Shown here piece by piece: positions 34,145 to 45,621 of a stretch of DNA of 64,000 bases. The stretch's first letter is position 1; each line of letters starts with the position of its first letter. The notes below the pieces were generated by a model that saw only the letters and a program-made list of their open reading frames with translations, had not been told where the DNA came from and did not search any database. The position numbers and the translations under genes were made by a program. Origin of the DNA: Antilocapra americana (lineage: Eukaryota; Chordata; Mammalia; Artiodactyla; Antilocapridae); the NCBI GenBank assembly GCA_007570785.1, contig ML662449.1, forward strand, positions 8,411,987-8,475,986. The letters are read 5' to 3'.

Positions 34145-36540
34145 TCAGTTCAGTTCAGTTCCGTCGCTCAGTCATGTCCAACTCTTTGCGAACCCACAAA
34201 CTGCAGCACACCTGGCCTTCCTGTCCATCACCAACTCTCAGAGTTTACTCAAACTCATGTCCATTGTGTCACTGATGCCATCCAACCATTCAACCGTCAT
34301 CCCCTTCTCCTCCTGCCTTCAGTCTTTTCCCAGCATCAGGGTCTTTTCAAATAGGTCAATTCTTTGCCATCACGTGGCCAAAGTATTGGAGTTTCAGCTT
34401 CAGCATCAGACCTTCCAGTGAATATTCAGGAGTGATTTCCTTTAGGATGGACTGGTTTGATCTCCTTGCAGTCCAAAGGACTCTCAAGAGTCTTCTCCAA
34501 AACCAAAGTTCAAAAGCACCAATTCTTTGGCACTCAGCTTTCTTTATAGTCCAACTCTCACATCCATACATGAGTACTGGAAAAACCATCTCTTTGACTA
34601 GATGGACCTTTGTTGTCAAAGTAATGTCTCTGCTATTTAATATGCTATCTAGGTTGGTCATAACTTTTCTTCCAAGGAGCAGGCATGCTTTAATTTCATG
34701 GCTGCAGTTACCATCTGCAGTGATTTTTGGAGACCAAAAAAGTAAAGTTGGTCACTGTCTCCAGTGCTTCCCCATCTGTTTGCCATGAAGTGATGGGACC
34801 AGATGCCATGATCTTAGTTTTCTGAATGTTGAGTTTTAAGCCAGCTTTTTCACTCTCCTATTTCACTTTCATCAGGAGGCTCTTTAGTTCTTCTTCACTT
34901 TCTGCCATAAGGGTGGTGTCATCTGCATATCTGAAGTTATTGATATTTCTCCTGGCAATCTTGATTCCAGCTTGTGCTTCATTCAGCCCAGCATTTCTCG
35001 TGATGTACTCTGCATGTGAGTTAAATAAGCAGGGTAACAATATACAGGCTTGACATGCTCCTTTTCCTATTTGGAACCTGTCTGTTGTTCCACGCCCAGT
35101 TCTAACTGTTGCTTCCTGATGTGCGTACAGATTTCTCAGGAGGCAAGTCAGGTGGTCTGGCATTCCCATCTCTTGAAGAATTTTCCATGGTTTGTTGTGA
35201 TCCACACAGTCAAAGGCTTTGGCATAGTCAATAAAGCAGAAATAGATGTTTTTCTGGAACTCTCTTGCTTTTTCAATGATCCAACAGATGTTGGCAATTT
35301 GATCTCTGGTTCTTCTGCCTTTCCTAAATCCAGCTTGAACATCTGGAAGTTCACTGTTCACGTACTGTTGAAGCCTACCTTGGAGAATTTTGAGCATTAC
35401 TTTGCTAGTGTGTGAGAGGAGTGCAATTGTGTAGTGGTTCAAGCATTCTCTTTGCCTTTCTTTGGGATTGGAATGAAAAGTGACCTTTTCCAGTCCCATG
35501 GCCACTGCTGAGTTTTCCAAATTTGCTGGCATGTTGAGTGCAGCACTTTTGCAGCATCATCTTCTAGGATTTGAAATAGCTCAACTGGAATTCCATCACC
35601 TCCACTAGCTTTGTTTGTAATGATGCTTCCTAACGCCCACTTAATTTCACATTCCAGGATGTCTGGTTCTAGGTGAGTGACCACACCACTGTGATTATCT
35701 GAATCATGAAGATCTTTTTTGTATAGCTCTTCTGTGTATTCTTGCCACCTCTACTTAGTATCTTCTGCTTCTGTTAGGTCCATACCATTTCTGTCCTTCA
35801 TTGAGTCCATCTTTGCATGAAATATTCCCCTGGTATCTCTAATTTTCTTGAAGAGATCTCTGAGTGAGTGAAAGTCGCTCAGTCATGTCTGACTCTTTGT
35901 GACCCCATAGACGATACAGTCCATGGAATTCTCTAGGCCAGAATACTGGAGCGGGTTGCCTTTCCCATCTCCAGGGGATCTTCCCAAGCCAGGGCTCGAA
36001 CCCAGGTCTCCCACATTGTAGGCAGATTCTTTACCAGCTGAGCCACCAGGGAAGCCCAAGAGAATACTGGAGTGGGTAGCCTATCCCTTTTCCAGCAGAT
36101 CTTCCCAACCCAGGAATCAAACTGGGGTCTCCTGCATTGCAGGAGAATTCTTTACCAACTTGAGCTATGAGGGAAGAGATATATAGTCTTTCCCATTCTA
36201 TTGTTTTCCTCTATTTCTTTGCATTGATCACTGAGATAGTCTTCCTTATCTCTCCTTGCTATTCTTTGGAACTCTGTATTCAAATGGGTATATCTTTCTT
36301 TTTCTCCATTGCCTTTCACTTCTCTTCTTTCACAGCTATTTGTAAGGCCTCCTCAGACAACCATTTTGCCTTTTTGCATTTCTTTTTCTTGTGGATGGTC
36401 TTGATCCCTGCCTCCTGTACAATGTCAAAAACCTCCGTCCATAGTTCTTCAGGCACTCTGGATCTGCGGCTGCGTGGCACTGGAATGGCTGTGAGGAGAT
36501 ACCCCATGTCCAAGTGCAGAGAAGCCCCAACAAGACAGTG
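34145..36540 (-). mobile_element. BovB LINE, longest copy in the window
   Basis: On the minus strand it runs from about 36540 (5') to 34145 (3'). Going 3'-ward it shows EELWTEVFDIVQEAGIKTI and KKCKKAKWLSEEALQIAVK (between the endonuclease and RT domains), then ITHLEP-type sequence. The longest clean RT block is at 34858-35532, with FRYADDTTLMAESEEELKSL, and the YADD box is intact. The C-terminal [15 protein letters not shown] block follows. It is split by inserted SINEs at about 35858-36172. Lack of the upstream endonuclease region and scattered frameshifts make it inactive. Confidence 0.88.
35858..36172 (-). mobile_element. Nested Bov-tA SINE pair inside BovB
   Basis: Two minus-oriented Bov-tA units lie head to tail: about 35866-36055, ending in the tRNA-like GCCACCAGGGAAGCCC, and a partial unit at 36056-36172. 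BovB sequence resumes on both sides. GAAGAGAT occurs at 35850-35857 and 36173-36180, a likely target-site duplication enclosing both units. Confidence 0.8.
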
Positions 36541-36905
36541 GGGGGTGGGGGTGGGGTGAAATCATGTTTAGAATCAAATCCAATCTTAGAGCAGGATAAT
36601 CATTAATAAAATCTATCGGAATATAAACTTTAGACCTTAGAATAGTCATGTATAGAAGCCTAATTTGAAAAATTTACCCCTAAGCACTTTAATTTCGTGT
36701 TTGCCTTGGCTTTACATAATATCGTCTCTCCACAACATCAAATGCCCTAATAATATTAACAAAAATAAGATAAATAGTAACACTAGGAAATGGCTTGCAA
36801 AGAATAATATATAACAACGGAACATCACACGTTTTTATTTAAAGTAGAGCTGAAGGAACAAAACCATTAAATGGATAAAATTAGATAAACAATGGGCAAA
36901 GTTGA
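36541..36905. other. Intergenic, no clear feature
   Basis: AT-rich sequence following a G-rich stretch (GGGGGTGGGGGTGGGG, about 36,540) at the BovB 5' end. Nothing else was recognised. Confidence 0.5.
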
Positions 36906-37100
36906 TTAATTATAATAGCCAACATTTATTGAATGCTTGCTCTGCTCCAAGCATTGTGCTAATGCAGGGATAACTATTATTCTATATCCATTTTATGCTT
37001 GAGGGAACTGAAAATTAGAGAATAATCTTACCTATATAGCTCAGCCTTACTTCCCAGCACCTATAAAAGTATGTAATACATAGTAGGCACTCATTAAATT
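36906..37100 (-). repeat. MIR relic
   Basis: CAACATTTATTGAATGCTTG, CCAAGCATTGTGCTAATGC and the CCATTTTATGCTTGAGGGAA core match reversed MIR. Confidence 0.8.
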
Positions 37101-37114
37101 TTTATTTTGAGCAA

Positions 37115-37640
37115 ATGAAAGAGCCAAGAATATTCCTTCAACTTTTTATTTTGAAAAATTTCAAATCCACAGAAAAGTAAAAATACATGACAAAAACCCT
37201 TTGTATACCCTTCACCTAGATTACTACTTGTTAACATTTCCACATTTATTAATACTTTTGCCAAAGCATTTGAAAATAAGCTGAAGACATGATACTTCAC
37301 CCCTAAATACTTCAGCATGCATCTCCTAAGAATATGTAGTCTCCTAAATATTAATACAACTTCATTAGCATAGCTAAAACTTTTTATATTATTTCAGTAG
37401 TCATCTAATTTACAATCCCTATTTAAATTTATCCAATAGTTCCAAAAATATCTTTTACAGATTTTTTTCCAGTTCAAAATCCAGATATGGTTTATGCATA
37501 TCATTTTTTAATGTTTCTTTAATCTCTTTTAACTAGAAGCATCTCCATGTATTTGGTTTTGTTTTTTAGGATATTGACTTTTTATTAAAGTATTCAGGTT
37601 GGTTATCTTATAGAATATTCTATAATTGATTTGTCTGATT
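37115..37640. repeat. Old L1-type repeat relic
   Basis: TTTTATTTTGAAAAATTTCA, TACCCTTCACCTAGATTACT and TTCAGCATGCATCTCCTAAG are a common mammalian repeat motif set, probably an L1M end. The family is uncertain. Confidence 0.5.
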
Positions 37641-37819
37641 GTCCCTTCTTGATCTGATTCAGCTAAAAAATATTCAGCAATTAGACTGCATAGGCAATGT
37701 AATATACTGCTTACTGTACCACATTAAGAAACAGATGATACCCAATTGTTCCACTACATGGGAGGATAATTTGATCAATTGCTTGAGGTGATAATCACCA
37801 AATCTCTCTATTTAAAGTG

Positions 37820-37884
37820 ATAGAGCTAAGACTTCCTTTCCATAGAGCTAAGACTTCTTTTCCATAGAGCCAAGACTTCTTTTT
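37820..37884 (+). repeat. Three-copy 22-bp tandem repeat
   Basis: The unit ATAGAGCTAAGACTTCCTTT CC is repeated at 37820, 37842 and 37864 with one or two changes per copy. Confidence 0.9.
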
Positions 37885-38096
37885 TCAATAACTCATTTCT
37901 AAATTATTGCCTTACTCTATGCTAAATGCTTTATAAAACACTGTCTTCCTTCATCTTCACCGCTAGACTTTTAAAGACCATAGGAAAGCATCACCAAATT
38001 CTTTGCCAGGCAGTCTAAAACATAAAAAGAAAATATAAACCTACTATTTACACCCAAATCTCTCCAACTTCAGAGATCAAGCTTTTAACCTCTATG

Positions 38097-38218
38097 GTGG
38101 TGGTAGTCACTACGTCGTGTCCTACTCTTGTGACCCCGTGGACTGCAGCCTGCCAGGTTCCTCCATCTATGAGATTCTCCAGGCAAGAATACTATAGTGG
38201 GTTGCCATTTCCTTCTCC
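38097..38218 (-). mobile_element. Bov-A SINE fragment
   Basis: TAGTCACTACGTCGTGTCCT through GTTGCCATTTCCTTCTCC; it lacks the tRNA-like head. Confidence 0.85.
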
Positions 38219-38779
38219 TTTAACCCCTATATAGTATCTTTTGTAAATTCAACACTTCCTTCTTATGTTGAGACAGCATGACAGGCTAAGACTAACAAAT
38301 AACATCTCCCTTATAGACGTTCTATATGAAATTAATTTTAAATACATAGTACTTACATTTCTGCTAATGATAGAACAGATAATTCTGACAAGATTTCCTA
38401 CTTATAACAATTTGAAAACCAGATTGGGGTGGGGGTTAATCTATTTGAAGGCATCCCATAGCTAATAAGATAGTAAAGAGGTATTGGACCAGTTTCTGGG
38501 GAAAGAAAGAAAATCAAAGAGGTAAGGCAATGATTGAGGTTAATCTTGCTATGAAAACATTTTCCAATTTCTGCAGGGGCAGCTGAGAGATTTAATAGAT
38601 TTTGAAAGCCTGCAAGACTACAAGGACAACGAGTGGAATCTAGAACTCACTAAGAAAAGTAGAACCAGTAACCTCTCTCCTTAGAAATCTACTTTTTTAT
38701 GGTTTGGGACACAGAAGGACAGCTCCCCAGGAAAGGAAGTGACCTGGAAGTACATAGGACCTCACAGAAAAATTATGCA

Positions 38780-39900
38780 CCTTCAAAACATCTCAGCCTC
38801 TGAAACTGGAATGATAGGATCCCTAAAGAAGAATGCCCTAGACACCCTGGCAAAGAAAAGTTCTTCCTGGAGAAAGATATCAACATTATCAACATTTTAG
38901 GCTTTATATTATCTCTAAGAACATTATAAAATATCGATGTTGATGTGTATACACACACACACACAGGAGGAGACATTATAAAGAATAAAACCAATATCAT
39001 TGTTGAAAAACACAATAGAAAAGATCCACAGTTGTAGTTATCAGATGAAGTCTCCAAAATAACAAAGCTTGAGGTAATCAGTGACATAAAATGCATGTTG
39101 AGAAATTCAGCAGAGAAATGAAAATTATAAAAAGAGCCAAGTGGGAATTTTATAGCTAAAACATAAAATGACATGTTAAGAAAGCAATAGATTGGTTTAG
39201 CAGAAGATTAAACACAGCTGAAGAGAGGAGAAAGTATGAATGAATCTGAAGATAAGTACAAAGAAAATATCCAGAATGATGCAAAGAGCAAAAAAGGATG
39301 AAAAATACAGAAAAGGGAATAGTGGGAAAACATTTATAATGAGGAGAAAAACTCTATACATGTCCAAAAAGATAAGGAAGTTTAGAATGAGGTAAAAATA
39401 ATTTTGAAACAATGACAGCTAAGAACTGATCAAAGATCTTAAGTCACAGATTCAAGAAGTGGTGCAATCTGCAAATATGCTATATAAAAGACATACTTAC
39501 TAAGCTAAAGCTGCTGAAAGTGAAGACAGAAAAAAAAACAGTCAAATAAAAAGGACAAACTACCATTGGATGAACAATAATTGAATAATTTAACAAGAAC
39601 AAAGGAATGTTATCTTAAGAAAAAGGACCCACAAGAAAAATACCAATCTAGAATTACATTCCCAGAGCAAATACGTTTCAAGAAGAAAAGCGAAACAAAG
39701 ACATGCTCAGGAAAATAAAAACCAAAAGAGTTCATTATGAATGGACTTGAACTAAAAACATACATTGAAAAAGTAAAAGAATGTGTTCCCAGATTTCATC
39801 TGGTTGGAGTATAGGAAAGAATAGAAATCAACCAAAGTATAAATATGTGGACAAATCTCAATGATTACCAAGTATACGGCAATAATAAAATCAGCAGTGG
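38780..39900 (+). repeat. HAL1/L1 ORF1-like relic
   Basis: The AAAATATCCAGAATGATGCA, CACAGATTCAAGAAGTGGTG, AGAATTACATTCCCAGAGCA and TTTCAAGAAGAAAAGCGAAA order follows the HAL1 (half-L1) ORF and 3' end. There are many stops. Confidence 0.65.
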
Positions 39901-39934
39901 GAAAACAAAGATGTTAGATTGAATTTTTAAACTA

Positions 39935-40870
39935 TGTTATCAAACTGAACTTGAATCTGCTTGCCTGATGCACAGCAAAGCCAATTTACTGATACCAAGT
40001 TGTGATGAAGGGATATACAGCATTTATTGCAGGCACCAAGCAAGAAATATGGCAGCTCATGCTCAAAAGACCAGAACTCCCTGATGGCTTTCTTCCCTGA
40101 TAGCTTTCCAGGAAGCATTATTAAAGACAATATTTAGGGGTGAGGATTGCAAGATGAATGAATTTCATCCGATTGGTTGGTGGTGACGTAACAGAGTAGT
40201 TTTCAGAAATAGTAATCACAAACCTTCTGGGTCCAACCAGAAGGTTGGACTAGTGTTTTTGCTCAACATGGAGTCACCATCCTCCCCCTGAGTGAGGGAG
40301 AGGAGTCTTAGTTCTTGAAGAACTTAAAGATACCCGTATCCATCAGACTGTATATCCTTTGAGAAGGAACTCAGGCTCTGTTTTCTTTTCTTTTCTTTTT
40401 TTTTATTAAACATTTTTTTTTATTAGTTTTGCCAAACAATGACATGATATCACCATGGGTTCACATATGCTCCCCCTCCATAACCCCCCTCCCTCCTCCC
40501 TCCCCCCGGGAAATCTCGTTGCACCAGTCCCAAGCATCAATCCAGGCTCGGTTTTATTGCTGAGTTATTGTCATTGCTTTTCTTAACTTCTGCTTTTCCT
40601 TTGCTTCTGCATTCCCTCACTTCCCTAATTAGTAACTTCTTGCGTGCCTGCTCTTTGAAACTCAGGGAAAAAGAGTAAACTCTTTTGCTACAAACAAGAA
40701 ATGGGGGACAGAGAGGGGCTTTTTACCCAGGAGGGCCCCAAAGTGTTCTGCTCAGTTTCAATCCCCCTTTCCTTTTCCTTGAAAACTCTTCAATCTTGAA
40801 GGAAACGTGTGGGACAAGAAAGAAGATAAAGCTTTGAATAGAGAGGTTAATCACAAACTCAGAAGAGGAA
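39935..40870 (-). mobile_element. LTR-like element, minus, split by an L1
   Basis: On the minus strand an AATAAA (in CTGCAATAAATGCTG) is followed by a short R/U5-like tail ending ...ATAACA at 39935, as in retroviral-type LTRs. U3-like sequence would extend to about 40,870, with the upstream limit unsure. A ruminant L1 fragment (40385-40542) interrupts it. No gag, pol or env frame is present, so a solo LTR is likely. Confidence 0.5.
40385..40542 (-). mobile_element. Ruminant L1 3'-end insertion in the LTR
   Basis: A reversed poly(A), GTTTTGCCAAACAATGACAT, ATCACCATGGGTTCACATAT and a C-rich run are the L1 3' UTR. Flanks CAGGCTCTGTTTT (40372-40384) and CAGGCTCGGTTTT (40543-40555) are a target-site duplication with one mismatch. 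Confidence 0.88.
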
Positions 40871-40949
40871 CTCAGTTTTAGGGGGACTTGGTTTCAGCTA
40901 AATGCATTTTAGAAGAGATACATCAAAACGTAAGGGTACAGAAAAGTTT

Positions 40950-41240
40950 AAAGTAGAAAGATAGAAAATGATATGCTATGCAAAGACTAACAAAAGAAAA
41001 GTTGATGTATCTAATATCAGACAAATGAAATTTTTTAATGAAAAATGTATAACCAGAGTATTTTCTACAAAACTATGCAATTATAAAAAAGATTAAATTT
41101 TTTATGTTTTGTGAATTTAATAATACAGTGTGAAAACATACAAATAAAAAATTATAAGAACAAGTAGAGAAATCCATAATCACAGTAGGAGATTTTTATC
41201 ACACATCTGTCAGCAACTCATAGGGAAAATAAGACCCCCA
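40950..41240 (+). repeat. Old L1 ORF2 relic
   Basis: AAATCCATAATCACAGTAGG then AGATTTTTATCACACATCTG match L1 ORF2 text. Very diverged. Confidence 0.5.
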
Positions 41241-42057
41241 AAAAATGCAGTGAGGGTATATAAGAGCAATGCTACTGCCTCAAATAAGTAGAAAAGACAG
41301 AAAACAGAAAACATAAATAGAAAGGCATTGGAAAGCTGCCAAAGCAACCAGAGCAACAGGGCCAAGATTCTGCAGAAGGATGGACCTGGAGAGTAAGTTG
41401 ATATTCTGCTGCTTTCTTTTTCCTAAAAGCATTTGGCAATTCCAAATGTGATGCAAAAAATAACTAAGAATCTGGCTTTTGTTAAGATAGAAGGCCTTGG
41501 TGGGGGAGGCAGGGATTCTAACAAATCTGTGGGTGGTCTCAAGAGTGCTCGAGAGACAAAACCGGAGACGAAGGCTCAACAAGAAGGTGGAGAGCTAAGT
41601 TTTAAGACATTTGCCAAATTCTGAAGCCCTGCAGAATTGGAGGCTAGGAAACTAGGCAGAGAGCCTCTGAAAAACAAGAGAGTGGAGTTTTCACATGGTC
41701 TCACTCTGCGGACGAGATAATAATTAGAATTGAGGCTCCACCTGGGCCCAGGTGAACATCCAGGTTCTTGATTTAAACCCCTGGAAGGCCCCACAAAATA
41801 GTATGCAGCCTCAATTCAGCTAAATCTCTAATTTGATTAAGATGAGCAAACCTTTAGACCTAGCAGAAGACACTTCCTCTCTAGAGGAAGATAATGTCAC
41901 GTAGAACCAGATACAATGTCTGCATCCAATACATAACTACTGAGCATGCTAAAAGACATAACTAAATGATGTAAATTTAAGAAAAAGGACCTAAGTCAAA
42001 GGGAGTTAGTGGAGTTTGCTGACAGAAACCTCACAATATAGTAACCGTGTTTATGTA

Positions 42058-42263
42058 CTATTTGCTTAGTTGCTCAGTCATGTCTGACTCTTCGCAGCTC
42101 CACAGACTGTAGCCCACCAGGCTCCTCTGTCCATGGGGATTCTCCAGTCAAGAATACTGGAATGGGTCACCTTGCCCTCCTCCAAGGGATCTTTCCCAAC
42201 CCAGAAATCGAACCAGGGTTTCCAGCATTGCAGGCAGACTCTTTACCAACTGAGATATCAGGG
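42058..42263 (-). mobile_element. Bov-tA SINE
   Basis: Reversed BovA body (GTTGCTCAGTCATGTCTGAC) to a tRNA-like head (TTTACCAACTGAGATATCAG). Confidence 0.9.
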
Positions 42264-42299
42264 ACATTCAGGTAAATGGGAGAAAAATGAAGAAAAGAG

Positions 42300-42620
42300 A
42301 TAACAATGAAGAATTTTCCCATAAAATTCTATAATTAAAAAAGAACTAAATGGAAATTCTAAAACTGAAAATTACAACAGAAATGAAAACTCAGTACATT
42401 GGTTTAATGGCAGATTAGAACACCGCAGAAAAAGACATTTGTGAACTGGGAAATAGAACAATAGAAAAATGATTTGAGGCAAAGCACAGAGAGAAAAAAA
42501 TGTTTTTAGAAAAGGATTTGGAGATTATGAGTCAGAATACAAAAGTTTAATATGTTTACAATAGGACTTCCAGAAGGGATAGAGAGAGAAAAGTAATGCT
42601 CAGATTTCCTCAGCCCAGGC
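42300..42620 (+). repeat. Old L1 ORF1-like relic
   Basis: GAAATTCTAAAACTGAAAAT, GGTTTAATGGCAGATTAGAA and CTTCCAGAAGGGATAGAGAG follow L1 ORF1 DNA. No frame survives. Confidence 0.6.
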
Positions 42621-43546
42621 AGGAGACCACTGAAAAAGTTCCCATGCTATAGAAGCAGTTTAAAAACTAGGCAAAAGAACCCCCAAGCAGAATCTGAAAT
42701 TGGCAACCAAAACCAGAAGCCAAATAGCGGGTGCCACAGAGTCCTTACAGCAACATTACTGCAGTAAGATGTGCGGTGGTCCAAAGGGAGCAGCGTGAGG
42801 ACCCCATGCCCTGAGCCCCAACCGTTCCAACAGAAGAGACAAATTATAGGGACAAAGGATACAGTATGAGGAAAAGCTGTTACTCAAGCTTCCTGCTCTG
42901 CCCCGTTGCCAAGAAAGGGGAAGGAGGAAGGAAAAAGAGGAACTCCAAATAGGATTGCCAGATTTAGCAAATAAAAACTTAAGTTGCCCAGTTAAATTTG
43001 ATTTTTGATAAACAGTGAATCATTTTACTATAAGCATATCCCAAATATCGAATAGGATATATTCATACTAAAATGTAAATTTTTCATTTTTTAAATTTGG
43101 AAACCAAATTTAACCAGGCATCTGTTTCTTCCCTAGCAACCCTAACCCTGAAAGATAGAATAAAGGGCTGAGTTTGCATTAACCAGGAAATGACTGGAGA
43201 ATACCAAGGTTGAGTCTCATAGTATGTCCCATCTCCACTCCCAACTCCACACCCCTCACTGAACACAAAATGGTTGCTGACTGAGTGTGACACCGTAAGG
43301 TAATCCAGCCTCTCCTCAGGCCCTCTTGGCCTAAATACCCTCAGCATGCCCCTTTCCACTCCGCTGTGGCTGCCTTATACTGTTATAAGATGTCCTTCTC
43401 CCAGGTCTTTGGAAGAACACAGAATGTTCTACCATGAAGTCCCTCAAATGCGTCTGAGGGCTTCTACTCTCCAGAAGGTAGGAGAAGGGTGCCCAGAGGC
43501 ACCCCCTATAAACTTCCCTTAGACTTCCCTGACTTTCTTTTTTCTG

Positions 43547-44000
43547 TTAGGGGAACCACAGACAGAAACAGCTCACCCTAGCCAAGCACGACAGTAACCA
43601 TTTGCCTGAGTTGTTTTAGGTTAGGAGGTCTTGGTAAGGAACATGGAACTAACAAGCCACTATCAATCAGAAGGACTCAGGAATGATCAAAAGCAAAGAG
43701 GAAGTGCCAGTCCATATGTCCTACCAACCTCCCAGAATCCTACTTGTTGGAATCCACCCTGGCTGAGCAATGTGCTCACCACGAGGGAAGACCCTGAGTC
43801 AGTATGATTGGCCAGAGAAAACCCAGAAACTAACCCCATCACCATAAAACCTGAGACTGTGGGTCACATGGCAGAGCAGTTCTCCTGGGTTCCCTTGCTC
43901 TCCTGCTCTCCCCCCAGGCACCCCTTCCCAGTGAAGTCTCTTGCTTGGTCAGCATTACTCTGTGGCCCTAGAAGAGGTCCCTCTTCTTGCAACATTTCCA
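43547..44000 (+). mobile_element. ERV1-type solo LTR relic
   Basis: It starts TGTTAGGGGAACCACAGAC and contains a TATA-like CCATAAAACCTGAGACTG, then GGCAGAGCAGTTCTCCTGGG and GAAGTCTCTTGCTTGGTCAG, the R/U5 layout of gammaretrovirus-like LTRs. The poly(A) signal is degraded. No internal coding region is adjacent. The right boundary is uncertain. Confidence 0.6.
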
Positions 44001-44029
44001 CCAGCTGGCAAACACCTCAATTGCTTTTT

Positions 44030-44924
44030 GAATGGGAATGCTGAACTTTAATTGTATCTTCCATCCTTCCTATTTTATGGTAGTTCAGTTTATAAACAAT
44101 GTTTCGATTTATTTAAAGTGAATCTTTTGGAATTCAGAAGACCCTTTTCTCAAGTAGCTGGATCTTTGCATTCAAAGCTGGATTATGAAAACTTTCATTT
44201 CTTCTGTGCTTTTTTTTTTCTTTTAGTCTTTCGAAATTCAAAACAGCTCTGACTTCTTTATTCTTAGTCATATGTTCCATCCTTCCTACAAAGACTTGGA
44301 CACCTGCCTTCACAGGTGGAGAAGGCAAAGAAACAGGACTTACTGGGAATGGAAAGTACAGTGGGAAATGATACCAAAAAAATCAACTCATTCTATTATT
44401 ACTTTTCATGATAAAACAAATTTGGGAAAAGAAGGAACAGTGAGAACAGCAGAGACTGAGATGAGACCAAAGAATGTCAAGGTACAAATGAAGGGTGCAA
44501 GTCAGATCTGGTTAGAGCTGAGCATTTTTATTGTCAGCTCTACTAAAAATAAACCCTCTTTTTTTGCAGACCCATTTAACACTTTCCAACATCCTCCTAG
44601 TCCCTGCCATCTGGGCAGAATGGATGATAAAATAAGATAAACTAGAGGTTTGCAAACCACACCAATTATGCTGTGTTGCCATAAACATTAAACTGGCAAG
44701 GAAAATTTTTTAAATAACTGTTTTCTAAGGTCTATTTTTTAGCTATGGTTCTCTCAGCCCAGTAAGGGAGAAATTCACTGCTGGTTTCCCAATTTGCTTG
44801 TTTTGATTTAGTTTTAAAAAGACAAAATTATCTACTTGATGATCAGTGAAAACCTGGGAGAAAATATATACTTCATAAAAGAAGTTTTATAAAAGTCATG
44901 CTTGATAATTTTCTCAACTTAAAA
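44030..44924. other. Intergenic, unassigned
   Basis: A 122-codon open frame (44272-44640, plus) has no recognisable motif or splice context and is probably chance. Nothing else was identified. Confidence 0.5.
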
Positions 44925-45321
44925 GACACATACTCCTTGGAAGAAAAGCTATGGCAAACATAGACAACATATTAAATGCAGAGACATTACTTTGCCCACA
45001 AAGGTCTTTGTAGTCAAAGCTATGGTTTTCCCAGTAGTCATGTATGGATGTGAGAGCTGGACCATAAAAAAGGCTGAGCATCAAAGAACTGGTACTTTTG
45101 AACTGTGGTGTTGGAGAAGACCCCTGAGAGTCCCTTGGACTGCAAGGAGATCAAACCAGTCAATCCTAAAGGAAATCAATCCTGAATATCCATTGGAAGG
45201 ACTAATGCTGAAACTGAAGCTCCAGTACTTTGGCTACCTGATTCAAAGAGTCAACTCATTAGAAAAGATCCTGCTGCTGGGAAAGACTGAAGGCAGGAAG
45301 AGAAGGGGATGACAGAGGATG
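44925..45321 (+). mobile_element. BovB LINE internal fragment lacking the 3' tail
   Basis: Plus-strand translation of 44992-45312 gives MYGCESWTIKKAEHQRTGTF and [19 protein letters not shown], the C-terminal part of the BovB ORF. The match stops at about 45321 before the usual final 170 bp or so and without the ACTGAACTGA tail. LINE insertions normally keep the 3' end, so a deletion or rearrangement is implied. Confidence 0.85.
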
Positions 45322-45621
45322 CCCCAGACTTAGAGCCCCATTTATATGATCCCCTCAGACTCTCCATGGTGGGGGCACAGTTGTTTGAAGCACTAGACTG
45401 ATGTGTTCTCCCCTCACCTGGATGAGGATTAAAGCCATCTTTCTATTTCCTGCAAACTCTGTCTCATATTTTTCATCCAGCCTCAGTGGGCAGAGAAAGC
45501 CAAGATTTTGATGGCAATGTCAGTTTAGCAATTTAGCTTCTTTTTTCTTTCCTAGACTTCTTTTATTATATAATTTTCCTTTTCCCTAAATGTTTTGCTT
45601 AAAATTTTTCAATCATTCAGA

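Noticed and set aside
34858..35532. 224-codon minus-strand frame with reverse-transcriptase motifs, considered as a gene
   Set aside because: It is part of the decayed BovB LINE at 34145-36540, which lacks the upstream domain and is interrupted by frameshifts and SINEs.
44272..44640. 122-codon plus-strand open frame
   Set aside because: No recognisable domain, no promoter or splice context, and composition typical of chance. I cannot support a gene.
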